From the NCBI GenBank assembly GCA_025462985.1, contig JAOAPP010000005.1, forward strand, positions 1 to 6,873: a DNA stretch of 6,873 nt. The letters are read 5' to 3'. The notes beneath the pieces are model-generated. The model was not told where the DNA came from. It saw only the letters and a list, made by a program, of their open reading frames with translations, and did no database searches. Both the position numbers and the translations under genes were made by a program. This stretch comes from Bryobacterales bacterium (lineage in GTDB: Bacteria > Acidobacteriota > Terriglobia > Bryobacterales > Bryobacteraceae). Shown here piece after piece: positions 1-6,591 of the stretch; position 1 is the stretch's first letter; each line of letters starts with the position of its first letter.

Positions 1-693
1 AAGATAAAGGTATTCTGGCAGCGTGTAGCATTCATCCCACGTGTAATCGTCCGACTTGTTAACGCCAACGTAGCGGCGCCAGCTACGCTTGGGCTCATCG
101 CGGTCGAGAGCCAGAGGCGGAAGACGCGGCAGGGCAGCATCGGTGGTCCGTTCGAGCAGGGGAAATGCTTGCGGAAGGCCGGCCAAGCGATGCGCGTCCG
201 CGAGTCCAATCACGAGCTTGTCGTAGTTGTAGGCGGGAAACCGGAAGTTGGTATAAAAACGGCCGGAGATAGTCGCGCCGTAAAGATCAACGAGCCGGAC
301 GAGCTTTGCCTTGATGCGGGCGTCTTGGCTAGCGCCATATCCGCGCGCCAGAGCTGAAATCCACTGACCAAACGAGTGCGCAGGAGCAAACCCGTGCCCT
401 CCGCTTTCAGTCTTCTGAAGCGGAACCTCGTCGTACCAGCCGCCGAGATCCGGTCCTGGGGCAGGTAGACCGGCACGAAGGCGCCAGGGCTTCAGTAGAC
501 TGTCTTCGTTCAACGACATCAGCACTGCCTGCGTTTGCTCAAACTGAGTCTGGGCCAGGCCCGGAGCAAGCTCGACGTCGCCGTAGCCGAACTCTTCAAG
601 CGGCGTGGAGGCTCCGCCGTCCGCCGAAAGAAGCAGCGGAAGCGAGAGGGAAGCGGTCGCGGCGGATTTCAGGAAAGTACGGCGCGTCGTCAT
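1..693 (-). CDS. GH127-like (DUF1680) glycosidase, Tat-exported, 3' end outside window
   Basis: Reading the minus strand from the ATG at 693 gives 231 codons, open to the window edge, so the C-terminal part is missing. Residues 1-23 form a textbook twin-arginine signal: TRRTFLK at 3-9, then a hydrophobic, alanine/leucine-rich stretch ending near LLLSADG, implying folded export by Tat. Residues 41-88 (a Q-rich helix, then LLKPWRLRAGL and GGWYD), 98-122 (GHGFAPAHSFGQWISAL) and 151-190 (NYDKLVIGLADAHRLAG) resemble the N-terminal half of the (alpha/alpha) barrel in DUF1680/GH127 proteins, whose characterised members are beta-L-arabinofuranosidases acting on plant arabinosides. DDYTWDECYTLPEYLYL at 215-231 is also in the style of this group. 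The zinc-binding cysteines and catalytic glutamate of GH127 lie further downstream and cannot be checked, so the substrate is unproven. A weak AAAGG (701-705, read on the minus strand) precedes the ATG by six bases. It is transcribed divergently from the GH13 gene. Confidence 0.77.
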   Translation of the reverse strand, partial: MTTRRTFLKSAATASLSLPLLLSADGGASTPLEEFGYGDVELAPGLAQTQFEQTQAVLMSLNEDSLLKPWRLRAGLPAPGPDLGGWYDEVPLQKTESGGHGFAPAHSFGQWISALARGYGASQDARIKAKLVRLVDLYGATISGRFYTNFRFPAYNYDKLVIGLADAHRLAGLPQAFPLLERTTDAALPRLPPLALDRDEPKRSWRRYVGVNKSDDYTWDECYTLPEYLYL

Positions 694-756
694 AGAAGGC
701 CTTTACCGCTCCGGCTACTATCGGCTGGTACTTTCAAAAAAGATTTTACACGCTGC
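694..756. promoter_or_regulatory. Short divergent intergenic region between GH127-like and GH13 genes
   Basis: Only 63 bases separate the two divergent start codons, so the promoters of both genes must lie here or reach into the opposite coding sequence. The part nearest the GH13 gene is AT-rich (about 731-750, with a run of six A residues at 736-741), the most promoter-like stretch. I could not find a well-spaced -35/-10 pair on either strand. TACTAT at 716-721 and the minus-strand TAAAAT at 744-749 are only partial -10 matches without good partners. The call rests on geometry rather than on a recognised motif. Confidence 0.35.
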
Positions 757-2427
757 ATGATCAACGACCTCTGGTACAAAAACGCTATCATCTACTGCCT
801 GGAAGTCGGCACCTTTATGGATTCCGATGGCGATGGAATCGGCGATTTCAAGGGACTGATGCGCCGACTCGACTATCTGCAGGGGCTCGGTGTCACGGCG
901 ATCTGGCTCATGCCATTTCAACCGTCCCCGCGTCGCGATGACGGATACGACGTCGCGGATTACTATGGCGTTGATCCGCGCTACGGAACCCTGGGCGATT
1001 TCGTCGAGTTTACCCGTGGCTGCAAGCAGCGGGGCCTGCGCGTGCTGATCGACCTGGTCGTGAACCATACATCAATTCAGCATCCATGGTTTCAAGAGGC
1101 GCGCAAGGACCCGGATTCGAAATATAGGGACTGGTACATCTGGTCAAAGAAAAAGCCTGCGCACGCCAGCGAAGGAGTGGTCTTTCCTGGAGTACAAAAA
1201 TCGACCTGGACCTACGACGAGATCGCCAGGCAGTGGTATTTCCATCGCTTCTACGAATTCCAGCCCGATCTGAACACGGCGCACCCAGAAGTGAAGGCCG
1301 AGATCCTCAAGATCATGGGCTTCTGGATCCAGTTGGGGGTCGCCGGATTTCGTATGGATGCCGTGCCCTTTGTGATTGCTGAGAAGGGCCCGCACGCTCC
1401 GGCGGATCTCGCGGAAAACTATGAGCTTTTGCGCGAGCTGCGGCAGTTTCTTAGCTGGCGAGAGGGCGAATCGATAATCCTGGGCGAGGCGAACGTCCTG
1501 CCGAATACCGATATGAAGTATTTCGGCGCTACAGGCGAATGCATGCAGATGATGTTCAACTTTCATGTGAATCAGAACCTCTTCTATGCGCTGGCGACGA
1601 GCGATTCCCGACCGTTGATCAAGGCCTTGAAATCGACGAAGCCGCGACCTGCTACGGCCCAGTGGGGCCAGTTTCTCCGGAATCACGATGAACTCGATCT
1701 CGGGCGTCTGACGGACGAGCAAAGACAGGCTGTGTTTGCCGCCTTCGCTCCAGACGAAAACATGCGATTGTATGGGCGCGGGATTCGCAGGCGGCTCGCT
1801 CCCATGCTCCAGGGAGACCGGCGGAGGATTGAACTCGCATACAGCCTGATGATGACCCTGCCCGGGACGCCAGTGATCCGCTACGGAGACGAAATCGGGA
1901 TGGGGGACGACCTCCGGCTGTCCGAGCGTGAATGCGCACGCACGCCAATGCAGTGGTCCATGGATCCGCAGGGAGGGTTCACCAGCGGTGACCGGCCGGC
2001 CTCGAGGGTGATCAGCGGCGGTTCTTATGGATATGAACACGTCAGCGTCGAGGAGCAGCGGCGAGACCCGAACTCTCTGCTGAACTGGATCGAGCGGATC
2101 GTGCGGATGCGCAAGGAGGTTCCTGAGATCGGCTGGGGTGATTTCACGGTCTTGCGCACCTCGTCCGCCGCCGTGCTTTCACTCCGTTACGATTGGCGAA
2201 ACAACGCGGTCGTTGTGGTCCACAACCTTGAGGGGATTCCCCGCGAGGCCCGGTTCGACCCGGCGCCCGAAAGCGGCGGCGGCGACCAGTATCTGGTCAA
2301 CCTTCTCTCCGATGAACACAGCCGGGCTGAGAAGTCTGGAATGCACTGCATTTTGCTCGAACCCTACGGGTATCGATGGTACCGGCTGGGAAGCATGAAT
2401 TATGTCCAGAACCGTACCGACGCGTAA
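757..2427 (+). CDS. GH13 alpha-glucosyltransferase/amylase, trehalose synthase (TreS)-like
   Basis: The product is 556 residues, typical of single-domain trehalose synthases that interconvert maltose and trehalose in the cytoplasm by intramolecular transglucosylation. The GH13 barrel begins with WYKNAIIY and a metal-site loop DSDGDGIGD (22-30). Conserved region I is DLVVNH (99-104). The nucleophile is D201 in GFRMD, with R199 beside it. The acid/base is E244 in LGEAN, and the third carboxylate is D311 in RNHDE. RRRLAPML (343-350), PGTPVIRYGDEIGMGD (369-384) and RTPMQWS (395-401) are strong TreS-type signatures. A beta-sandwich C-terminal domain (about 440-545) ends with EPYGYRWYR. No signal peptide or fused maltokinase is present. 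The frame stays open upstream to a TTG at 535, but that extension is basic, low-complexity antisense of the divergent gene, so ATG 757 is chosen; its ribosome-binding site is poor. Biochemical specificity (trehalose synthase, amylase or another glucosyltransferase) is inferred from similarity only. Confidence 0.88.
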   Translation: MINDLWYKNAIIYCLEVGTFMDSDGDGIGDFKGLMRRLDYLQGLGVTAIWLMPFQPSPRRDDGYDVADYYGVDPRYGTLGDFVEFTRGCKQRGLRVLIDLVVNHTSIQHPWFQEARKDPDSKYRDWYIWSKKKPAHASEGVVFPGVQKSTWTYDEIARQWYFHRFYEFQPDLNTAHPEVKAEILKIMGFWIQLGVAGFRMDAVPFVIAEKGPHAPADLAENYELLRELRQFLSWREGESIILGEANVLPNTDMKYFGATGECMQMMFNFHVNQNLFYALATSDSRPLIKALKSTKPRPATAQWGQFLRNHDELDLGRLTDEQRQAVFAAFAPDENMRLYGRGIRRRLAPMLQGDRRRIELAYSLMMTLPGTPVIRYGDEIGMGDDLRLSERECARTPMQWSMDPQGGFTSGDRPASRVISGGSYGYEHVSVEEQRRDPNSLLNWIERIVRMRKEVPEIGWGDFTVLRTSSAAVLSLRYDWRNNAVVVVHNLEGIPREARFDPAPESGGGDQYLVNLLSDEHSRAEKSGMHCILLEPYGYRWYRLGSMNYVQNRTDA

Positions 2428-2620
2428 AGCGTCCGCGGTGCAGCTGTTCCGGGAATTTAACTGAAGCGAAACAGGGAATGGTCGAAAAGAATCTCAGAGG
2501 ACACCCGTGCGGAATACCGAGGGAGGGCAGCGGCCCAGGAGCTTGGAAGAGTGTCTGAAGGCGAGATTAAAACTCTATCAGAAGGGTCGATAACCTGCAG
2601 ATAAGGATCGGGATGACGTG

Positions 2621-2626
2621 TACAAT
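2621..2626 (+). promoter_or_regulatory. Possible -10 hexamer upstream of the export operon
   Basis: TACAAT matches the sigma-70 consensus TATAAT at five of six positions and lies 36 bases before the OPX start codon, giving a plausible short leader. No convincing -35 box sits 16-19 bases upstream; the best there is a weak TGCAGA at 2596-2601. The rest of the 235-base gap (2428-2662) shows no RNA gene, long inverted repeat or hairpin followed by a T run, so I see no intrinsic terminator for the GH13 gene. A promoter is expected here because the gap is much larger than those within the operon. Confidence 0.25.
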
Positions 2627-2662
2627 CGAGTGTAACTGGCCTATTTTAGAAGACTTCAAACA

Positions 2663-3328
2663 ATGAGTGAAAGGTTCTTTTGCCGTAACAGGATTTTGGC
2701 CCTCGCTATTTGCGTTGGGGCCCTGTGGCCTCAGTCCGCTGGAGCCCAAACCTCCCCTTTGCCGCCTCAGGACGGTAAGCAGCGAAGTTCCCAGCCGGCA
2801 GAGGTCAAGCCCAGTGCGAGCGCAGCGTCAGGCGGCCCGTCAGCGGCTGTGGATTCGAGCTCCTATAAAGTGGAGTCTCCCGATACACTTAGCGTCAGGG
2901 TCTGGCATGAACAGGATTTCTCCGGCGTTTACAGTGTGCACCCGGACGGCAAAATCACTCTTCCCCTTATCGGGGATGTCCAGGCAGGGGGCAGATCTCC
3001 GGTTGAGATTGAAAAGACGCTCAAGGAGGCCTTGGCAAAGTACGTCGTCAACCCGCTGGTCACGGTAACGGTCCAGGACGTCCTCAGCAAAAGATATTAC
3101 ATGGATGGAGAGATCAACCGGCCGGGTGAATACTCTCTGGTTTCGCCAACTACCGTGCTGGAAGCCATCAGCAAGGCAGGCGGTCTCGCCGGGTTTGCTA
3201 ACCCCAAGAAGATCTATATCCTGCGCGGTGATCAGCGTATCGCGTTTAACTACAAGGACGTAATTCACGGCAAGCACCTGGAACAGAATATCCAGTTGCA
3301 GCCGGGTGATCACATCGTCACTCCCTAG
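2663..3328 (+). CDS. Polysaccharide export protein, OPX/Wza type
   Basis: This 221-residue protein should be the outer-membrane or periplasmic export component of an exopolysaccharide system. Residues 1-28 form a signal peptide (basic start, hydrophobic 11-22, likely cleavage after SAGA). The cysteine in LAIC at 14-17 is not in a proper lipobox and hydrophobic residues follow it, so lipidation is doubtful. A Ser/Pro/Ala-rich linker (29-65) leads to a Poly_export domain (about 67-138) with YKVESPDTLSVRVW, VHPDGKITLPLIGDV and NPLVTVTV. One SLBB domain follows (about 143-190) with MDGEINRPGEYSL and ISKAGGLAGFANP. The chain ends at LQPGDHIVTP. It is much shorter than E. coli Wza (about 380 residues) and lacks the C-terminal amphipathic helix that forms the outer-membrane pore there. 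A weak AGAAG lies about ten bases before ATG 2663. It is the first gene of a tight cluster with the co-polymerase and kinase. Confidence 0.92.
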   Translation: MSERFFCRNRILALAICVGALWPQSAGAQTSPLPPQDGKQRSSQPAEVKPSASAASGGPSAAVDSSSYKVESPDTLSVRVWHEQDFSGVYSVHPDGKITLPLIGDVQAGGRSPVEIEKTLKEALAKYVVNPLVTVTVQDVLSKRYYMDGEINRPGEYSLVSPTTVLEAISKAGGLAGFANPKKIYILRGDQRIAFNYKDVIHGKHLEQNIQLQPGDHIVTP

Positions 3329-3330
3329 GA
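3327..3330 (+). promoter_or_regulatory. Ribosome-binding site of the co-polymerase gene
   Basis: AGGA overlaps the last two bases of the OPX stop codon TAG and lies seven bases before the ATG at 3338. This supports that start and suggests translation of the two genes is linked. Confidence 0.6.
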
Positions 3331-3337
3331 AAATAAA

Positions 3338-4969
3338 ATGCTCGAAAGGTTCTCAGTTCCTCGCCGCGCTCTGGATTTCGAAGACTACGTGGACATCTTG
3401 AGGCGGAATTTCCGCTGGTTGCTGGGCCCCGCCTTCGCGGGACTCGTCATTTCCACAGTGGTCGCTTATGTGACCCAGGATACATACGTTTCTCGAGCAC
3501 TCGTGAGAATTGTTCCGCAGCAAATCGCCGACAACTTGGTCCAAAACGTCAACAGCCAGCAGCTTGTCGACCATATCAACGGAATGGCGGAGAGTATCCT
3601 GAGCCGCAATACCCTTACCAATCTGATCAACACTTACCATCTCTACAAGTCGGACTTGAAAAGCGAGCCGCTCGAAGACGTCGTCAACAAAATGAAGACT
3701 GCGATCGTAATCAAGCCTACGCAGGGCATCGCCAACGTCTCCGGTAAGGGCGTTCCAGCCATGGAAATCGACTTTACCTACAGCGACTCCCACCTTGCCA
3801 GGACCGTGTGTGACGACATCGTGGCTCGGTTCATGAGCCAGAACACCGAAGACAGCTTGGCTTCGCAAGAGCAGGCCAACCAGTTCCTCAGCGACGAGTT
3901 CGAGAGGGCAAAACGAGATCTGGCCGCTGTCGACAATAAGTTGGCCGACTTCCGTACTCGCAATGCTGGACGGCTTCCCGAACAGATGGACCTCAATGTT
4001 CAGCAGATGAACGCTTTGTCGCAGCGCGCATCGCAGCTCAGTGATGGAGTGAACCGAAATAGCGAGCAGAAGATGTTCATCGAATCAGCGATCCGGATCG
4101 CCAAGGACCGCTTGAACGCCATCAAGGATGTGACTCCGCAGTCGCAGGCCCGTAATGATCGCGTTCTGGACCTCGACAAAAGCATCCAGCAGCTCGAGTT
4201 GCGTATCGAAGACATGAAGGATCGCTACACGGACAGCTTCCCTGATCTTCAGAGTGCCCGCCAGCAACTGGCGGTTTTGCTGAAGCAGAGGGATCAGGCA
4301 GCTAAGGAGAAGCCGGCGAAACCCGAATCGGCTCCTGTGGAGAGCGCAGCGGTGACCAGGGAGCGAATGGAAGCTCAAAACCAGATCGATCAGCTCCAGA
4401 CTCAGCTCAAGGCGAACAGTATGGAGGCGGAGCAGTTGGCCCGCCAGATGGCCGCAGTCAATGCTGATTTGCAAGGGTATCAGGGGCGTCTTGAGGGAAT
4501 TCCGGCAGGGCAGAAAGAATATGCCGAATTGATGCATGGTCGCGACTTGGCCAAACAGCACTACGACGATCTCGAAATGAAGCGCCATAGGTCCGGTATC
4601 TCCATGGATATGGAACGCCGGAAGCAGGGTGAGACCCTTGAGGTTCTCGATGCGGCATCGCTGCCGGCCGCGCCCACTGCGCCCAAGAGAACGCTGATCA
4701 TTCCTGCGGGACCCGGAATCGGATTTATTATCGGAATCATACTGGTTGGGATCCGGGAGGTGAAAGACACCTCCTTGAAAAACCTGAAGGACGCTCGCCT
4801 GTACACGCAACTATCAATTCTGGGCAGTATTCCACTGCTCGAAAACGACCTCGTGGTCCAGCGCCGCAGGCAGATCATGCTGGTCGGCTGGGCTACGGCG
4901 ACCGTCGCCGGGCTTGCGATCATGGCGATTTCGGTCGCGCACTACTACTTCAATTTAAATAAGGCGTAA
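3338..4969 (+). CDS. Polysaccharide co-polymerase, Wzz/GNVR family chain-length determinant
   Basis: This 543-residue inner-membrane protein should set polymer chain length and connect polymerisation to export. A Wzz-type N-terminus (LDFEDYVDILRRNFRWLL, 12-29) leads into membrane segment 1 (about 28-46). The long periplasmic part is rich in coiled coil (roughly 175-240, 275-320 and 340-385), with an Ala/Pro/Lys-rich break at 321-338. A GNVR-like section (about 385-440: GQKEYAELMHGRDLAKQHYDDL) and the Pro-rich LPAAPTAPKR precede membrane segment 2 (about 452-472). A cytoplasmic stretch with SILGSIPLLE (493-502) matches the segment that precedes the kinase domain in Wzc-like proteins. Here the chain instead ends with a third hydrophobic segment (about 513-537). 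No nucleotide-binding motif is present; the kinase is the separate next gene, two bases away. ATG 3338 is supported by the AGGA site. Confidence 0.92.
   Translation: MLERFSVPRRALDFEDYVDILRRNFRWLLGPAFAGLVISTVVAYVTQDTYVSRALVRIVPQQIADNLVQNVNSQQLVDHINGMAESILSRNTLTNLINTYHLYKSDLKSEPLEDVVNKMKTAIVIKPTQGIANVSGKGVPAMEIDFTYSDSHLARTVCDDIVARFMSQNTEDSLASQEQANQFLSDEFERAKRDLAAVDNKLADFRTRNAGRLPEQMDLNVQQMNALSQRASQLSDGVNRNSEQKMFIESAIRIAKDRLNAIKDVTPQSQARNDRVLDLDKSIQQLELRIEDMKDRYTDSFPDLQSARQQLAVLLKQRDQAAKEKPAKPESAPVESAAVTRERMEAQNQIDQLQTQLKANSMEAEQLARQMAAVNADLQGYQGRLEGIPAGQKEYAELMHGRDLAKQHYDDLEMKRHRSGISMDMERRKQGETLEVLDAASLPAAPTAPKRTLIIPAGPGIGFIIGIILVGIREVKDTSLKNLKDARLYTQLSILGSIPLLENDLVVQRRRQIMLVGWATATVAGLAIMAISVAHYYFNLNKA
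4961..4964 (+). promoter_or_regulatory. Ribosome-binding site of the BY-kinase gene
   Basis: AAGG lies inside the final codons of the co-polymerase gene, seven bases before the ATG at 4972. It supports that start and fits translational coupling across the 2-base gap. Confidence 0.5.
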
Positions 4970-4971
4970 AA

Positions 4972-5964
4972 ATGAGCCGCATTCATGACGCTCTGCGCAA
5001 AGCGGGGCAAGAAAGTTCCGGGCCGCGAGGTTCTGGCGTCCGCCGGCCCATCTCGCCCGCCCCCGAAGCCAGTGGGTTCGACGGAGATGCCCCTCCGGCC
5101 ACGGCGATCGGTAATCAGTCTCCCTCCTCAGTTCTGGTCGAGGATCTGGAACTCGCCGACCTTGAAGATCTCGAAAGCATCATTCACGGAGCCCGCGAAG
5201 TCGCCTATTCGCCTCAGAACGACGCTCTGTTGGTGAATCCTCTGAATCCGAGGGAAGCTCCTGCGGAGGAGTTCAAAACTCTCAGGACGCGGCTCAACCA
5301 TCTGCAGACGATTCAGCCTCTCCACACTCTCGTGGTCACCAGCGCCTCTCCCGCGGAAGGGAAATCCTTCACGGCTACTAATCTCGCCGTGACCCAGGCG
5401 CAACTCGCCGACAAGCGAATTCTGCTCGCCGACTTCGATTTCCGCCGTCCAAACGTAGACAAGACTTTCCAGATCGACTGCACCCCCGGAATCACTGACT
5501 ACCTGCGCGGCAAGGTCAGGTTGAGCGACATCCTGCGTCGTATTTCCGGAACGAGCCTCTATATCCTGACTGCCGGCGATGTCGTTCCCAATCCGCTTGA
5601 ACTGCTCAATCTCAAGGAATGCAAAGCGCTGATAGACGCTCTGCGCAACCATTTTGACTGGATCGTTCTCGACAGTCCGCCTCTTCTGTTCGCCGCTGAC
5701 GCCAATCTTCTGTCGACCATGTGCGACGGAACTATACTGGTTGTCCGGATTGGGTCCACCACCTTCGATTCGGTCACCCGCGCACTTCAGTCCCTCTGCG
5801 AGAACAACGTGCTCGGTATCGTGGTCAACGGCGCACGTCGGGGTGAGCTCTACAGCAAATACAGTTACTATTACGACTACTACTACGACCGGGATAAAGC
5901 TGCTCCCGCGGCCGAAAGCGCCGCCGCCCAGATTTCACCCGATCTTGACCACGATGATCGATGA
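4972..5964 (+). CDS. Bacterial tyrosine kinase (BY-kinase), CpsD/CapB/Wzc-C type
   Basis: This 330-residue cytoplasmic P-loop kinase would autophosphorylate its C-terminal tyrosines in trans and, with the co-polymerase, control polysaccharide polymerisation and export. It opens with MSRIHDALRKAG, then a Ser/Pro/Ala/Gly-rich linker (about 14-53) and an acidic patch (57-69, LEDLE). An ExxKxxR variant of the oligomerisation motif lies at E99-K102-R105. Walker A is ASPAEGKS (125-132; K131, S132), Walker A' is ILLADFDFR (150-158; D154, D156), and Walker B is IVLDSPP (231-237; D234). GIVVNG (282-287) closes the MinD-like fold. The tail carries eight tyrosines at 294-305 (YSKYSYYYDYYY). All motifs expected of an active BY-kinase are present. 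It lacks membrane segments and so depends on the preceding gene for its membrane anchor and activator, as in CapA/CapB pairs. The reading frame ends inside the next gene. Confidence 0.93.
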   Translation: MSRIHDALRKAGQESSGPRGSGVRRPISPAPEASGFDGDAPPATAIGNQSPSSVLVEDLELADLEDLESIIHGAREVAYSPQNDALLVNPLNPREAPAEEFKTLRTRLNHLQTIQPLHTLVVTSASPAEGKSFTATNLAVTQAQLADKRILLADFDFRRPNVDKTFQIDCTPGITDYLRGKVRLSDILRRISGTSLYILTAGDVVPNPLELLNLKECKALIDALRNHFDWIVLDSPPLLFAADANLLSTMCDGTILVVRIGSTTFDSVTRALQSLCENNVLGIVVNGARRGELYSKYSYYYDYYYDRDKAAPAAESAAAQISPDLDHDDR

Positions 5965-6589
5965 TCCAGAGGGGGCCTTTAGCGAGCCATCCATAAAGCT
6001 CGCCGATACTTCCGTCCCGGTTCACGATCTCATCCGTAAGCGCTGGAGCCCTCGCTCCTTCGCCGATCGGCCCATCTCTGATACCGATCTGAAAAGCCTG
6101 CTCGAAGCGGCGCGCTGGGCATCGTCCAGCAACAACGAGCAGCCCTGGATCTTCTTTGTGGCCCGGAAGAGCGATGCGGCGGAGTTTGAGAAGCTATTTG
6201 ACCTTCTTTTGCCAGGGAACCAGGTGTGGGCCAGCAAAGCGCCTCTCCTGATGATTATGGCGGCCAGGAAGACTATGACCCGCAATGGCGCGCCAAATCA
6301 CTACGCGCTGCATGACGCTGGACAAGCCTTCGCCCAGCTTGCCTTGCAGGCTGTCGCGCTCGGGCTTCATGTTCGTGGAATGGCTGGATTCGATCGCGAA
6401 AGAGCGGTGGTCGACCTCAACATCCCTGAAGAATATTGCCTGGGAGCCGCGATCGCGGTTGGCTACGCCGCATCCCCTGACCAGCTTCCCGAAAAGTATC
6501 GCGAAATGGAGTTGAGCAAAAGGCAGCGGAAACCCCTGGCTCAGTTCGTGTTCGGGGCCGGGTGGGGAACGCCGCCTCCCGCCATATAG
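5954..6589 (+). CDS. Nitroreductase-family flavoprotein (FMN-dependent NAD(P)H oxidoreductase)
   Basis: The product has 211 residues, the usual length for the family, which uses FMN and NAD(P)H to reduce nitro groups, quinones or other electron-poor substrates. The FMN phosphate-binding start is IRKRWSPRSF (27-36; R28, R30, R34). EAARWASSSNNEQPWIFF (51-68) is the conserved second FMN region, with N61, Q63 and P64. HDAGQAFAQLALQAVALGL (120-138) is the dimer-interface helix, followed by GMAGFD (142-147) and the family's C-terminal strand GAAIAVGY (164-171). The frame is open back to 5654, but residues before ATG 5954 are only the kinase read in another frame and are Thr/Pro-rich. ATG 5954 overlaps the kinase end by 11 bases and has no clear Shine-Dalgarno sequence, so it is probably translated by coupling. 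Its physiological substrate cannot be deduced, and any role in polysaccharide synthesis is only suggested by position. Confidence 0.87.
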   Translation: MIDDPEGAFSEPSIKLADTSVPVHDLIRKRWSPRSFADRPISDTDLKSLLEAARWASSSNNEQPWIFFVARKSDAAEFEKLFDLLLPGNQVWASKAPLLMIMAARKTMTRNGAPNHYALHDAGQAFAQLALQAVALGLHVRGMAGFDRERAVVDLNIPEEYCLGAAIAVGYAASPDQLPEKYREMELSKRQRKPLAQFVFGAGWGTPPPAI

Positions 6590-6591
6590 TT

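Noticed and set aside
535..756. N-terminal extension of the GH13 gene back to a TTG start
   Set aside because: The extra 74 residues are arginine/lysine-rich low-complexity sequence that is antisense to the signal-peptide region of the divergent GH127-like gene. GH13/TreS homology begins right at the ATG at 757.
1144..2040. 298-codon open frame on the minus strand inside the GH13 gene
   Set aside because: It lies wholly opposite a gene with a full catalytic motif set. Its translation has no recognisable domain, and long antisense frames are common in GC-rich genes.
2428..2662. Small gene, riboswitch or terminator in the intergenic gap
   Set aside because: A short frame running to 2558 has no domain and overlaps the end of the GH13 gene. 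Inverted repeats such as AGAGT/ACTCT (around 2547-2576) are short, with a long loop and no T run.
2667..3068. 133-codon plus-strand frame overlapping the OPX gene
   Set aside because: It is an out-of-frame reading of the OPX gene with Arg/Ser/Pro-rich content and no motif.
4085..4810. 241-codon minus-strand open frame inside the co-polymerase gene
   Set aside because: Its composition (Leu, His, Arg, Gln-rich) is what reversed coiled-coil coding sequence gives, and no family is recognisable.
5654..5953. Upstream extension of the nitroreductase by 100 residues
   Set aside because: This segment is the kinase gene read in another frame (including a Thr run opposite the tyrosine codons) and has no family similarity. 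The nitroreductase fold is complete from ATG 5954.
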